A DNA stretch of 64,000 nucleotides from Clostridium sp. 1001271st1 H5 (GTDB lineage: Bacteria; Bacillota; Clostridia; Lachnospirales; Lachnospiraceae): assembly GCF_005845215.1 (NCBI RefSeq), contig NZ_SPHO01000001.1, positions 667,146 to 731,145 on the forward strand. Reading direction: 5' to 3'. The notes under the pieces were generated by a model. It had not been told where the DNA came from. It did no database searches and saw only the letters and a program-made list of their open reading frames with translations. Both the position numbers and the translations under genes were made by a program. This document shows positions 42,953 to 51,685 of the stretch, piece by piece (positions within the stretch are counted from its first letter, which is position 1; the number at the start of each line of letters is the position of its first letter).

Positions 42953-43480
42953 ATGGACTTATTAGAGATTATGAGGAAGAGGCGCAGCATCAGGAACTAC
43001 AGCAATGAGGCGATTCCGGAGGAAGACCTTAAAAAAGTGCTGCAGGCAGGCCTTTTATCTGCGTCTGGCAAGGCAAAACGTCCCTGGGAGTTTATCGCCG
43101 TGCGCAGCAGGCAGACCCTGGACACTCTCTCCGGATGCAGGGCAGGAGGCGCGAGCATGCTCAGGCAGGCCCAGTGCGCCATAGTTGTCATTGGCGATGA
43201 AAAGGAGCAGGACGTGTGGATTGAGGATTGTTCCGTGGCCATGGCAAACATGCATCTGATGGCATCCAGCCTGGGGATTGGCAGCTGCTGGGTCCAGGGA
43301 AGGCTGAGGGACGCGGACGGAAAGACCACGGAGGAATACGTAAGGGAATGCCTGGGATTTCCGGAACATTACAGGCTGGAGGCCATCCTGGCCCTTGGAA
43401 TGCCGGCGGCAGAGGCGCCTGCGTATCAACTGGATGAACTGCCCATGGAAAAGATAAAATGGGAGAGGTATCAGAATTAA
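42953..43480 (+). CDS. Nitroreductase-family flavoprotein
   Basis: The 175-residue protein has the FMN-binding start MRKRRSIRNYSNEAIPEEDL, AGLLSASGKAKRPWEFIAV, and ASSLGIGSCWVQGR. It is a minimal-length member of the NADH:flavin/nitro reductase fold. It is last in the ETF operon before a strong terminator. It could reoxidise reduced ETF or the FAD enzyme with NAD(P), or reduce an unsaturated pathway intermediate. Which is not visible. Confidence 0.83.
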   Translation: MDLLEIMRKRRSIRNYSNEAIPEEDLKKVLQAGLLSASGKAKRPWEFIAVRSRQTLDTLSGCRAGGASMLRQAQCAIVVIGDEKEQDVWIEDCSVAMANMHLMASSLGIGSCWVQGRLRDADGKTTEEYVRECLGFPEHYRLEAILALGMPAAEAPAYQLDELPMEKIKWERYQN

Positions 43481-43537
43481 ATTTAAGAAGGAATACTGTC
43501 AGAGGCAGCACTCCGCAGAGGAGAAAATGACAGGAGG

Positions 43538-43577
43538 GGAAAAGCCGCCGGGCCAGATTGGGTCCGGCGGCTTTTCC
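43538..43577 (+). terminator. Strong intrinsic terminator of the ETF operon
   Basis: A perfect 14-bp stem, GGAAAAGCCGCCGG (43538-43551) / CCGGCGGCTTTTCC (43564-43577). The A/T runs in both arms make it potentially bidirectional. Confidence 0.85.
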
Positions 43578-43663
43578 AAGTCTTGTAATATGGGCGGGGA
43601 TGTTGTATATTGTTAATACAATGCCTGAAACAGTCTGACAGCAGGTGCTTATAGGAGGAATGT

Positions 43664-45832
43664 ATGGAGGAAAAGGGAAAGAATGTGGCCAGCCGTATAA
43701 AGACCGAAACACAGGATAAGGGCAGGGAAAAGGATAAGAAGGCCTTAAGGCCGGACTGCCTGGACCACCTGGCCCTGCCCCGCACCGTTCACCTGGTGCC
43801 CATGGACTATGTGGAAGGATATGCGGTCAGGCCCGGGTTCTATGAGATAAACGGCGCTACCGCCATACCGGGAGGCGTCAACTTTACGGTGTACTCACAT
43901 GGGGCCACGTCCATTGAACTGCTCCTGTTCAGGCGGACGGAGGAGGAGCCCTACGCGGTCCTTCCCTTTCCAAAGCATTACCGCATCGGCAATGTGTATT
44001 CCATGATTGTATTCCAGCTGGATATCGGTGAATTTGAGTATGCGTACCGGGTGGACGGCCCCTATGAACCGGAAAAGGGGCTTATATTTGACAAGACCAG
44101 ATATCTGCTGGACCCCTACGCCAAAGCGGTGACAGGACAGAGCCGGTGGGGGGACCCGCTGCCGGGCTGCCAGCATTATAAGGCCAGGGTGGTCAGGGAT
44201 GATTTTGACTGGGCGGATATGGCACAGCCCCTGACCCCGATGGAGGATTTAATTATTTACGAACTGCATGTCAGGGGATTTACCATGCATGGCTCCTCGG
44301 CCGTACTTCATCCCGGAACCTTTGAGGGATTGATGGAGAAGCTCCCTTATCTCCTGGAACTGGGCGTGAACGTGGTGGAGCTGATGCCTGTATTTGAATT
44401 CGACGAGATGCAGGATTACCGGGAGGTGGACGGCCGGAAGCTTTATAATTACTGGGGATACAACACAGTAAGCTTCTTTTCGCCCAACACCAGCTACACT
44501 GCCGGAACGGAGTACAACCGGGAGGGGAATGAACTTAAGAAACTAATCCGGGTGTTCAACCAGCACGGGATTGAGGTCTACCTGGACGTGGTGTTCAACC
44601 ACACGGCGGAGGGGAATGAGGACGGGCCTTTCTTCTCATTTAAGGGATTTGACAACAATATATATTATCTGCTGACCCCTGAGGGATATTACTACAATTT
44701 CAGCGGCTGCGGCAATACCATGAACTGCAATCACCCCATTGTACAGCAGATGATTGTCAACTGCCTGCGCTACTGGGTCACGGCCTACCGGATTGACGGG
44801 TTCCGTTTTGACCTGGCTTCCATTATGGGACGCAGCCAGGACGGCGCTCCCATGAGCAAGCCTCCCCTGCTTGAGGCCCTTGCCTTTGACCCCATTCTGG
44901 GCGATGTAAAGCTCATAGCCGAGGCCTGGGATGCAGACGGACTTTACCAGGTGGGCACCTTCCCGTCCTGGAACCGGTGGGCGGAGTGGAACGGCAGGTA
45001 CAGGGACGACATGCGCCGCCATATCAAGGGAGACGGGGGCATGGCCCAGGCAGCCGCCCTGCGCATCGCCGGTTCCCGGGATATCTATGCGGACCGTGAC
45101 AGGAAGAACGCTTCCGTGAATTTTATTACCTGCCATGACGGATTTACCCTTTACGACCTGTTCTCCTATAATGTAAAGCACAATGAGCCAAACGGATGGA
45201 ACAATACGGACGGTGCCAATGACAACAACAGCTGGAACTGCGGCGCAGAAGGGGAGACAGAGGATTCTCAGGTGGAAAAACTGAGACGGCGCATGGTGCG
45301 CAATGCGTGCGCCCTTCTCATGTGCAGCCGGGGAACGCCCATGTTCCTGGCAGGAGATGAGTTCTGCAACACCCAGTTCGGCAATAACAATGCATATTGC
45401 CAGGACAATGAGATTTCCTGGCTGGATTGGGGAAGGCTGGGGCAATATAAGGATATATTCCGGTTTTTCCAATATATGATACGGTTCCGCAGGACCCACC
45501 GTCTGGTACGGGCCAATGTGAGCGGCGGGGCCTGCGGCTTTCCGGATGTGAGCTTTCACGGGGTAAAGCCCTGGTGCAGCTCCTTTGCGGAGTATGAGCG
45601 ATATGTGGGAGTCATGTTTGCCGGACAGGAGGAAGGAAAAGGCCCGCAGACCGTGTACATTGCTTCCAATGCATACTGGGAGGCCCTGGACGTGGAGCTG
45701 CCGGCCCTTCCCGGCGCAATGGCATGGGAGGTGGCCGCGGATACCTGGGAGGAGCTGCCGGCTCCAGGTCCCCTGGAGGGCGGAGGATTCAGGATTCGTC
45801 CCAGGACCGTGATGGTGCTGGTGGGAAAATAG
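43664..45832 (+). CDS. glgX: Glycogen debranching enzyme (GlgX/isoamylase type, GH13)
   Basis: The 722-residue protein has an N-terminal extension, a CBM48 domain (about 60-160: GGVNFTVYSHGATSIELLLF) and a GH13 barrel with VYLDVVFNHTAEG, nucleophile Asp in YRIDGFRFDLAS, acid Glu in KLIAEAWDADG, and Asp in FITCHDGFTL. It hydrolyses alpha-1,6 branches of glycogen or limit dextrins. TAGGAGG precedes the ATG. It is monocistronic between two terminators. Confidence 0.9.
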   Translation: MEEKGKNVASRIKTETQDKGREKDKKALRPDCLDHLALPRTVHLVPMDYVEGYAVRPGFYEINGATAIPGGVNFTVYSHGATSIELLLFRRTEEEPYAVLPFPKHYRIGNVYSMIVFQLDIGEFEYAYRVDGPYEPEKGLIFDKTRYLLDPYAKAVTGQSRWGDPLPGCQHYKARVVRDDFDWADMAQPLTPMEDLIIYELHVRGFTMHGSSAVLHPGTFEGLMEKLPYLLELGVNVVELMPVFEFDEMQDYREVDGRKLYNYWGYNTVSFFSPNTSYTAGTEYNREGNELKKLIRVFNQHGIEVYLDVVFNHTAEGNEDGPFFSFKGFDNNIYYLLTPEGYYYNFSGCGNTMNCNHPIVQQMIVNCLRYWVTAYRIDGFRFDLASIMGRSQDGAPMSKPPLLEALAFDPILGDVKLIAEAWDADGLYQVGTFPSWNRWAEWNGRYRDDMRRHIKGDGGMAQAAALRIAGSRDIYADRDRKNASVNFITCHDGFTLYDLFSYNVKHNEPNGWNNTDGANDNNSWNCGAEGETEDSQVEKLRRRMVRNACALLMCSRGTPMFLAGDEFCNTQFGNNNAYCQDNEISWLDWGRLGQYKDIFRFFQYMIRFRRTHRLVRANVSGGACGFPDVSFHGVKPWCSSFAEYERYVGVMFAGQEEGKGPQTVYIASNAYWEALDVELPALPGAMAWEVAADTWEELPAPGPLEGGGFRIRPRTVMVLVGK

Positions 45833-45841
45833 GAGTGCCGC

Positions 45842-45886
45842 CCAGGGGAAGGGGGCGTATGATGGCGCCGGTTCCCCTGGTTTCTT
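45842..45886 (+). terminator. Intrinsic terminator after glgX
   Basis: CCAGGGGAA (45842-45850) pairs with TTCCCCTGG (45872-45880), followed by TTTCTT. Confidence 0.65.
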
Positions 45887-46001
45887 AAGCTGAATTCCAG
45901 TTCCTTACAAAATCATAAAAATTGATTTATAGTGTCGCAAATCTGAAAAAGTTGTGGTATACTAAATTGATATGTTATGAAAAAGCGTAAGAGGTACCTG
46001 T

Positions 46002-46436
46002 ATGCTGAACGAAGAAAAGGTCAGATATATGACTGGTCTGGCCATATTTGAAAAGAATGAGGGCAGGAAGATATTTCCCATTAACCGTTATTTTAAAAAG
46101 GATTATGTCGGCGGACAGATGTTCCGCTCCTTTTTCGGTTATACCTTCTGCTATCTGCTGGTTCTGCTTCTGTGGATACTCTACAAACTGGACGTGCTGC
46201 TGGGCGGCATGAGCATAGAAGAATTGCTGGAGTGCGGCAGGAACTGGGGAATCCTTTATGTGGGGGGACTGGTATTTTACCTGTTGGTGACCTGGATTGT
46301 ATATTCCAGAAGATACGACTATGCGTCGCGTTCCCAGACCATGTATGCATCCAGACTGAGACACCTGGTCAAGAAATATGACAACAAAGACAGGACCGAC
46401 AGGACCAAGGACAACAGAGGAGGAAGGGTTCGATGA
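46002..46436 (+). CDS. Membrane protein of unknown function (144 aa)
   Basis: The N-terminal cytoplasmic stretch (VRYMTGLAIFEKNEGRKIFP) is followed by two membrane helices (FFGYTFCYLLVLLLWILYKL and WGILYVGGLVFYLLVTWIVY) and a basic, Asp-rich tail. Its stop overlaps the ATG of the next membrane protein by 4 bases, so the two products are probably made together and may form a complex. They precede cdaA-cdaR. No family recognised. Confidence 0.65.
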   Translation: MLNEEKVRYMTGLAIFEKNEGRKIFPINRYFKKDYVGGQMFRSFFGYTFCYLLVLLLWILYKLDVLLGGMSIEELLECGRNWGILYVGGLVFYLLVTWIVYSRRYDYASRSQTMYASRLRHLVKKYDNKDRTDRTKDNRGGRVR

Positions 46437-47392
46437 CAAGTCTTCTGCTATGGAAAGAACATCTGAAACGATTTTACAACCGCTACAGTTACGGAATACA
46501 GCCGGTGGTGCGCTTCCTGTTTGCGCTCTGCACCGTCATAAGCCTTAATACGAATATCGGATATATGGCAAAGCTAAAAAGCCCTCTGGTTATTCTTCCG
46601 GTCTGTCTGGTCAGCGCATTTCTGCCCTACGGAGCCATTGTGTTCCTGGCGGGCTGTCTGATGATTGCCCATGTATACGCGGTTTCGCTGGAGATGGCCC
46701 TGATTGCCATTGTGCTGATACTGACCATTGCCATCCTCTATTACGGATTCAAGCCCGGGGACAGTTACCTGATGGTTTTAACGCCCCTTGCCTTCCTGTT
46801 TAAGATTCCCTATGTGGTCCCCCTGCTGGTGGGACTGGGAGGAAGCCTGGCTTCCGTGATTCCCGTTGGCTGCGGCGTGTTCCTGTACTACCTGCTCATA
46901 TATGTGAAGCAGAATGCAGGCATCCTGGCTGCCAGCGACGGCTCTGTGGACATTGTTCAGAAGTACAGCCAGATTCTCAAATCCGTGCTCTTTAACCAGA
47001 CCATGATGGTTATGATTGCCACCTGTGCGGTGGGCATCATCGTGGTGTACCTTATACGCAGGCTGTCCATGGATTATGCATGGGTGGTTGCCATTGTGGC
47101 GGGCTCTGTGGCGGAGCTTCTGGCCATTTTTGTGGGGGATTTTGTGTTCGGGGTATCTGTTCCCGTGGGACAGATGATTCTGGGACTGGTTTTATCGGCA
47201 GCCATAGCGGCTGTATTCAATTTTTTTGTCCTGTCCGTGGATTATACCAGGACCGAATATGTGCAGTTTGAGGACGACGACTATTATTATTATGTGAAAG
47301 CGGTGCCCAAGATGACCGTGAGCACCCCGGATGTGAAGGTACAGAAAATCAGTACCCATAAACGCGGCACAAGGGAGAGAAACTCGTATTAA
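46433..47392 (+). CDS. Polytopic membrane protein of unknown function (319 aa)
   Basis: About eight hydrophobic segments, including SPLVILPVCLVSAFLPYGAI and PLLVGLGGSLASVIPVGCGV, end in a cytoplasmic tail rich in Asp and Tyr (EDDDYYYYVKAV) and then basic residues. ATG 46433 overlaps the previous stop. It lies 31 bp before cdaA, so it belongs to the c-di-AMP operon and could link envelope state to the cyclase (inference). I do not recognise the family. Confidence 0.65.
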   Translation: MTSLLLWKEHLKRFYNRYSYGIQPVVRFLFALCTVISLNTNIGYMAKLKSPLVILPVCLVSAFLPYGAIVFLAGCLMIAHVYAVSLEMALIAIVLILTIAILYYGFKPGDSYLMVLTPLAFLFKIPYVVPLLVGLGGSLASVIPVGCGVFLYYLLIYVKQNAGILAASDGSVDIVQKYSQILKSVLFNQTMMVMIATCAVGIIVVYLIRRLSMDYAWVVAIVAGSVAELLAIFVGDFVFGVSVPVGQMILGLVLSAAIAAVFNFFVLSVDYTRTEYVQFEDDDYYYYVKAVPKMTVSTPDVKVQKISTHKRGTRERNSY

Positions 47393-47423
47393 TGAAAAAA
47401 AGTGAACGTAAGGAGGTGAGAGT

Positions 47424-48293
47424 ATGGCGGAACTGCTGGTAAAGGTGACATCCTGGCTGTCGCTGCTGCCAAGGATATCAGTGGGAAATATTCTGGAAAT
47501 CGTGATTATTTCCTTTCTGGTCTATGAACTTCTGGTGTGGATTAAGAACACCAGGGCCTGGAACCTGTTAAAGGGACTTCTGGTTATCCTGGTGTTTGTG
47601 CTGTTTGCCGCCGTGCTTCATCTGACCACCATATTGTGGATTCTGGAGAATACCACCACCATTGCGGTGACAGCCCTTCTGGTCATATTCCAGCCTGAGC
47701 TGCGAAAGGCCCTGGAACAGCTGGGAAGCCGCAATTATATGTCCTATCTCTTTTCCTTTGACGAGGGCAAGGATAACCAGGGTTTTAACGACAAGACCAT
47801 CAACGAGCTGGTCCGGGCCACCTTTGAGATGGCCAAGGTAAAGACCGGCGCCCTGATGGTGATTGAACGGGGTTCTTCCCTGAAGGAGATAGAGAGGACG
47901 GGAATCGAGATTAACGGGCTGGTGACCAGCCAGCTGCTTATTAATATTTTTGAACACAACACGCCCCTTCATGACGGGGCGGTGGTTATACGGGGCAACC
48001 GCATCACGGCTGCCACCTGCTATCTGCCGCTGACCGATAACATGAGCATCAGCAAGGACCTGGGCACGCGCCACAGGGCGGCTGTGGGCGTAAGCGAGGC
48101 CACGGACAGCATTACCATCGTGGTGTCGGAGGAAACCGGAAGGGTATCGGTAGCAGAAGGAGGAATGCTGTCCAGGATACCAGATGCAGAAAGCCTCAAA
48201 AAGGTACTTTCCAATGTCAAAGAGGAGACTGTTTCATTGAACCGATTTAAAATATGGAAGGGAAGGCTGAAGAATGGAAAAAAAGCTGTCTAA
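47424..48293 (+). CDS. cdaA: Diadenylate cyclase CdaA
   Basis: The 289-residue protein has three N-terminal membrane helices (about 20-95) and a DAC domain with the catalytic LHDGAVVIRG and GTRHRAAVGVSE motifs. It makes cyclic di-AMP from two ATP at the membrane, the essential signal for potassium and wall homeostasis in Firmicutes. Its end overlaps the cdaR start by 20 bases. The glmM gene that often follows is not seen in this window. Confidence 0.93.
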   Translation: MAELLVKVTSWLSLLPRISVGNILEIVIISFLVYELLVWIKNTRAWNLLKGLLVILVFVLFAAVLHLTTILWILENTTTIAVTALLVIFQPELRKALEQLGSRNYMSYLFSFDEGKDNQGFNDKTINELVRATFEMAKVKTGALMVIERGSSLKEIERTGIEINGLVTSQLLINIFEHNTPLHDGAVVIRGNRITAATCYLPLTDNMSISKDLGTRHRAAVGVSEATDSITIVVSEETGRVSVAEGGMLSRIPDAESLKKVLSNVKEETVSLNRFKIWKGRLKNGKKAV

Positions 48294-49617
48294 CAATATT
48301 GGGCTTAAAGTACTTTCTGTCTTCCTGGCATTTTTTGTCTGGCTGGCAGTGGTGAACATCAACAACCCGGAAGACTCGGATTCAAAGGAAGTTCCGCTGG
48401 ATATTGTCAACGAGGGCATCCTGACCTCCAACGGCAAGACATATGAACTTCTGACGGATAAGGAGACTGTTACGGTCAGCTACCGTGTAAGGACACTGGA
48501 TAAGGCGGGCATCAGCTCATCTGACTTCAGGGCCTATATTGACCTGGCTGATATATATGAGCCCACAGGCGCAGTGCCGGTGAAGATAGAGGTCAAGAAC
48601 AACAAGCGGCTTTTGGAGACACCGGTGGCAAAGCCGGGGGTTATCCGCGTTAAGACAGAGGATTTGCAGCGCAAGCCCTTTGAACTCACGCCAAAGGTGG
48701 TAGGGGAGGTGGCCGAGGGATACGACAAGGGCATTCCTTCTGTTTCACCCAATTATATCTATGTCAGCGGCCCCATGTCTGTGGTGGGCCAAATCAGCGC
48801 GGTGGGAATCGTGATTGATGTGGACGGAGCAGACTCCAACCTGGCAGACAGCGCTCCTGTGGTGTGCTTTGACGCCAATGGGAATGAGATACCAACCGAT
48901 GAGCGCGTCACATTCAGCCGTTCCAGTGTGGATTATACAATGCCTATTCTGAAACGCAAGAGCCTTGTCCTGAATTTTGAGACAGAGGGCAGGGTTGCGG
49001 ACGGATACCGGTATACGGGGATTGAGAGCAACCGCAATTCAGTGGCTGTCAACGGACTGAAATCCGACCTGGCCAGCATTAATTCCATTACGATTCCAAG
49101 CTCTGAGCTGAATATGGACGGAGCCACAGGGGATAAGGAAGTTACCATCGACATCAGCCAGTACCTGCCGGAGGGTGTTTCCCTTTCGGACGAGTCATCC
49201 AATGAGGTGAAGGTTGTCATCAAGGTGGAGGCTCTGGAAAGCAGGACATTTGAGCTTAGGACCAGCCAGATTAAGCGGGTGGGAGCCCACAGCGATTATG
49301 AATATCAGTATGACAGGGATTCTGTGAACCTGGTTATCAGAGGTCTGAAGGAAGACCTGGACCAGCTTTCGGTTACCGCATTAGGCGCTGAGATGGATGT
49401 GGAGGACATGGTTCCGGGAGAGAACAGCGGGGAGATTACCTTCCAGCTGGGAGATGCCTATGAACTGGTCAGCTACGACCGCATCCAGGTGACGGTGACG
49501 GAAAAAGGACCGTCTGCCGACAGTACCACGGCCAGCGGGGATGAGAGCCGGGATGAGACGGAACGTGAGACATCAGAAGGTCCTGCCAGCACGTCCAAGG
49601 CAGAACCCGGTCAGTAA
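48274..49617 (+). CDS. cdaR: CdaR, YbbR-domain regulator of CdaA
   Basis: The 447-residue protein has one N-terminal membrane anchor (GLKVLSVFLAFFVWLAVVNI) followed by repeated extracellular YbbR domains (about 50-400), each ending with patterns like VRVKTEDLQRKPFELTPKVV. A Ser/Thr/Glu-rich tail closes it. CdaR binds CdaA through the membrane and tunes its activity. ATG 48274 lies inside the end of cdaA. A 23-bp gap separates it from ptsH. Confidence 0.88.
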   Translation: MEKKLSNNIGLKVLSVFLAFFVWLAVVNINNPEDSDSKEVPLDIVNEGILTSNGKTYELLTDKETVTVSYRVRTLDKAGISSSDFRAYIDLADIYEPTGAVPVKIEVKNNKRLLETPVAKPGVIRVKTEDLQRKPFELTPKVVGEVAEGYDKGIPSVSPNYIYVSGPMSVVGQISAVGIVIDVDGADSNLADSAPVVCFDANGNEIPTDERVTFSRSSVDYTMPILKRKSLVLNFETEGRVADGYRYTGIESNRNSVAVNGLKSDLASINSITIPSSELNMDGATGDKEVTIDISQYLPEGVSLSDESSNEVKVVIKVEALESRTFELRTSQIKRVGAHSDYEYQYDRDSVNLVIRGLKEDLDQLSVTALGAEMDVEDMVPGENSGEITFQLGDAYELVSYDRIQVTVTEKGPSADSTTASGDESRDETERETSEGPASTSKAEPGQ

Positions 49618-49640
49618 CAAAAAGCAAGGAGAGAGGTATA

Positions 49641-49904
49641 ATGGTAAGCAAAACAACAGTAATCAAGAATCCGTCCGGCCTGCATCTGAGGCCGGCGGGA
49701 GTCCTCTGCAAGGAGGCATTGCGCTATAAATCAAAAATATCCTTCAAGGTGCGCACCACCACGGCCAATGCCAAGAGTGTATTAAGCGTCCTTGGAGCTT
49801 GCGTGAAATCTGGAGACGAGATTGAATTCGTCTGCGAGGGGCCAGATGAGAAGGAAGCACTGGAGGCCATGGTTGGTATTGTGGAGGCCGGGTTAGGAGA
49901 GTAG
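49641..49904 (+). CDS. ptsH: Phosphocarrier protein HPr
   Basis: The 87-residue protein has the catalytic His15 in NPSGLHLRPAGV and the regulatory Ser46 in NAKSVLSVLG at exactly the standard positions. It carries phosphate from Enzyme I to sugar-specific EIIA proteins. With Ser46 kept it can be controlled by HPr kinase and act with CcpA in catabolite repression. It is followed 59 bp later by ptsI. A second, atypical HPr is encoded at 54647. Confidence 0.92.
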   Translation: MVSKTTVIKNPSGLHLRPAGVLCKEALRYKSKISFKVRTTTANAKSVLSVLGACVKSGDEIEFVCEGPDEKEALEAMVGIVEAGLGE

Positions 49905-49963
49905 ATTGACGGCAACCAAAGGTTGTGAGTATAAATGAATTTTTAATAAGGAGGTACAAGAGT

Positions 49964-51685
49964 ATGTACAAGGGAACAAGCGCTTCTGCTGGAATCGGGA
50001 TTGGAAAAGCAGTGATTGTGGAGGAGGCCGAACTGGTGATTGCCAGACAGACCGTAAGCGATGTGGAAGGGGAAGTGCAGCGTTTTAAGGGAGCGCTGGA
50101 TGAAACCATGAAAGCCACGGAAAAGCTGGCTGAGGACCTGGCAACCAGAGTGGGAGAGAAGGAAGCTGAAATCATGCAGGGGCATATGATGCTTCTGGCA
50201 GACCCTATGCTGACAGGCGAGATTGAGAACTCCATAAGGAACGACAATGTGAACGCCGAGTTTGCCATTGAGAATGTGTGCAATATGTATGCGGATATGT
50301 TTGCCTCCATGGGAGACGAACTGATGCAGCAGAGGGCAACGGACATGCGCGACATCAAGACACGTATGCAGCAGATGCTTATGGGAATCCAGTCCGTGGA
50401 CATCTCATCCCTGCCCGGGGGTAGTATTATTGTTGCGAAGGACCTGACTCCGTCCATGACAGCCGGAATTAATCCGGCCAATGTGACCGGTATTGTCACG
50501 GAGCTGGGCGGCAAGACCTCCCACAGCGCAATCCTGGCAAGGGCTCTGGAGATTCCGGCCGTGGTAGCTGTCACCGGCTTTCTGGACGGCGTGAAGGACG
50601 GGGACCAGGTGGTGCTGGACGGCAGCACCGGTGAGGTGTATGTGAACCCGGACCAGACTGTGATGGCTGATTACGAGGAAAAGAGAAGGCAGTTCCTGGT
50701 GGAAAAGAAGGAGCTGGAGCAGTATATCGGCAAACCGTCCGTCACCAAGGACGGCGTGCAGGTGGAAATCGTGGCTAACATCGGAAAGCCTGAGGACGTG
50801 GACAAGGTACTGCAGTATGACGGCGAGGGTATCGGACTGTTCCGCACTGAGTTCCTGTTCATGGACCGGAGTGCCATGCCTACGGAGGAAGAACAGTTTG
50901 AGGCCTATAAGAAGGTGGCTGCTGCCATGAACGGCAAGCCTGTTATCATCCGCACACTGGATATCGGAGGCGACAAGGAGATTCCATACATGGGCCTGGA
51001 AAAGGACGAGAATCCATTCCTGGGCTACCGGGCCATCCGTTTCTGCCTGGATCGCAGGGAGGATGTGTATAAGCCGCAGCTGAGGGCGCTTTTAAGGGCA
51101 AGCGCATTCGGCAACATCCGGATTATGGTTCCCTTAGTGACCTGTATTGAGGAGTACCGTCAGGCTAAGGCTCTTGTGGAGGAAATCAAGAAGGAACTGG
51201 ATGAAAAGGGCATTGCATACAACAAAGACATCCAGGTGGGCATCATGGTGGAGACAGCAGCAGCTTCCCTGATTGCAGATATCTTTGCAAAGGAAGTGGA
51301 CTTTTTCAGTATCGGCACCAATGATTTGACCCAGTACACCATGTCGGTTGACAGGGGCAATAAAAAGGTGTCCTATCTGTATTCCACCTTTAACCCGGCA
51401 GTGCTCAGAAGCATACGGCATATCATTGCCTGCGGCCGTGAGGCCGGCATAATGGTAGGCATGTGCGGCGAGGCAGCAAGCGACCCAATGATGATTCCGC
51501 TGCTTCTGGCATTTGGACTTAACGAGTTCAGCATGAGCGCGTCCGCCATCCTGAAGGCCAGAAAGATGGTTACACAGTACAGTGCAGAGGAACTCCAGGC
51601 AGTGGCTGACAAGGCCATGAGCTTTGCCACAGCAGCAGAAATAGAACAATACATGAGAGATTTTGTGGAGAAGGTTACGGATTAA
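49964..51685 (+). CDS. ptsI: PTS Enzyme I
   Basis: The 573-residue protein has an N-terminal HPr-binding domain, the phosphohistidine motif GGKTSHSAILARAL (near 185), and a PEP-binding barrel with IRTLDIGGDK, FRTEFLFMD, FSIGTNDLTQYT and the C-terminal MCGEAASDP. It starts the PTS by autophosphorylation with PEP. ATG 49964 follows AAGGAGGT; the open frame extends to 49925 without a ribosome-binding site. The stop overlaps the next ATG by one base. Confidence 0.93.
   Translation: MYKGTSASAGIGIGKAVIVEEAELVIARQTVSDVEGEVQRFKGALDETMKATEKLAEDLATRVGEKEAEIMQGHMMLLADPMLTGEIENSIRNDNVNAEFAIENVCNMYADMFASMGDELMQQRATDMRDIKTRMQQMLMGIQSVDISSLPGGSIIVAKDLTPSMTAGINPANVTGIVTELGGKTSHSAILARALEIPAVVAVTGFLDGVKDGDQVVLDGSTGEVYVNPDQTVMADYEEKRRQFLVEKKELEQYIGKPSVTKDGVQVEIVANIGKPEDVDKVLQYDGEGIGLFRTEFLFMDRSAMPTEEEQFEAYKKVAAAMNGKPVIIRTLDIGGDKEIPYMGLEKDENPFLGYRAIRFCLDRREDVYKPQLRALLRASAFGNIRIMVPLVTCIEEYRQAKALVEEIKKELDEKGIAYNKDIQVGIMVETAAASLIADIFAKEVDFFSIGTNDLTQYTMSVDRGNKKVSYLYSTFNPAVLRSIRHIIACGREAGIMVGMCGEAASDPMMIPLLLAFGLNEFSMSASAILKARKMVTQYSAEELQAVADKAMSFATAAEIEQYMRDFVEKVTD

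Noticed and set aside
42953-43480. Considered as a nitrogenase/reductase-type or iodotyrosine dehalogenase homologue
   Set aside because: Only the general nitroreductase fold motifs are visible, and nothing supports a narrower name.
44636-45559. 307-codon minus-strand open frame inside glgX
   Set aside because: It is antisense to the catalytic domain of the debranching enzyme and has no start signal.
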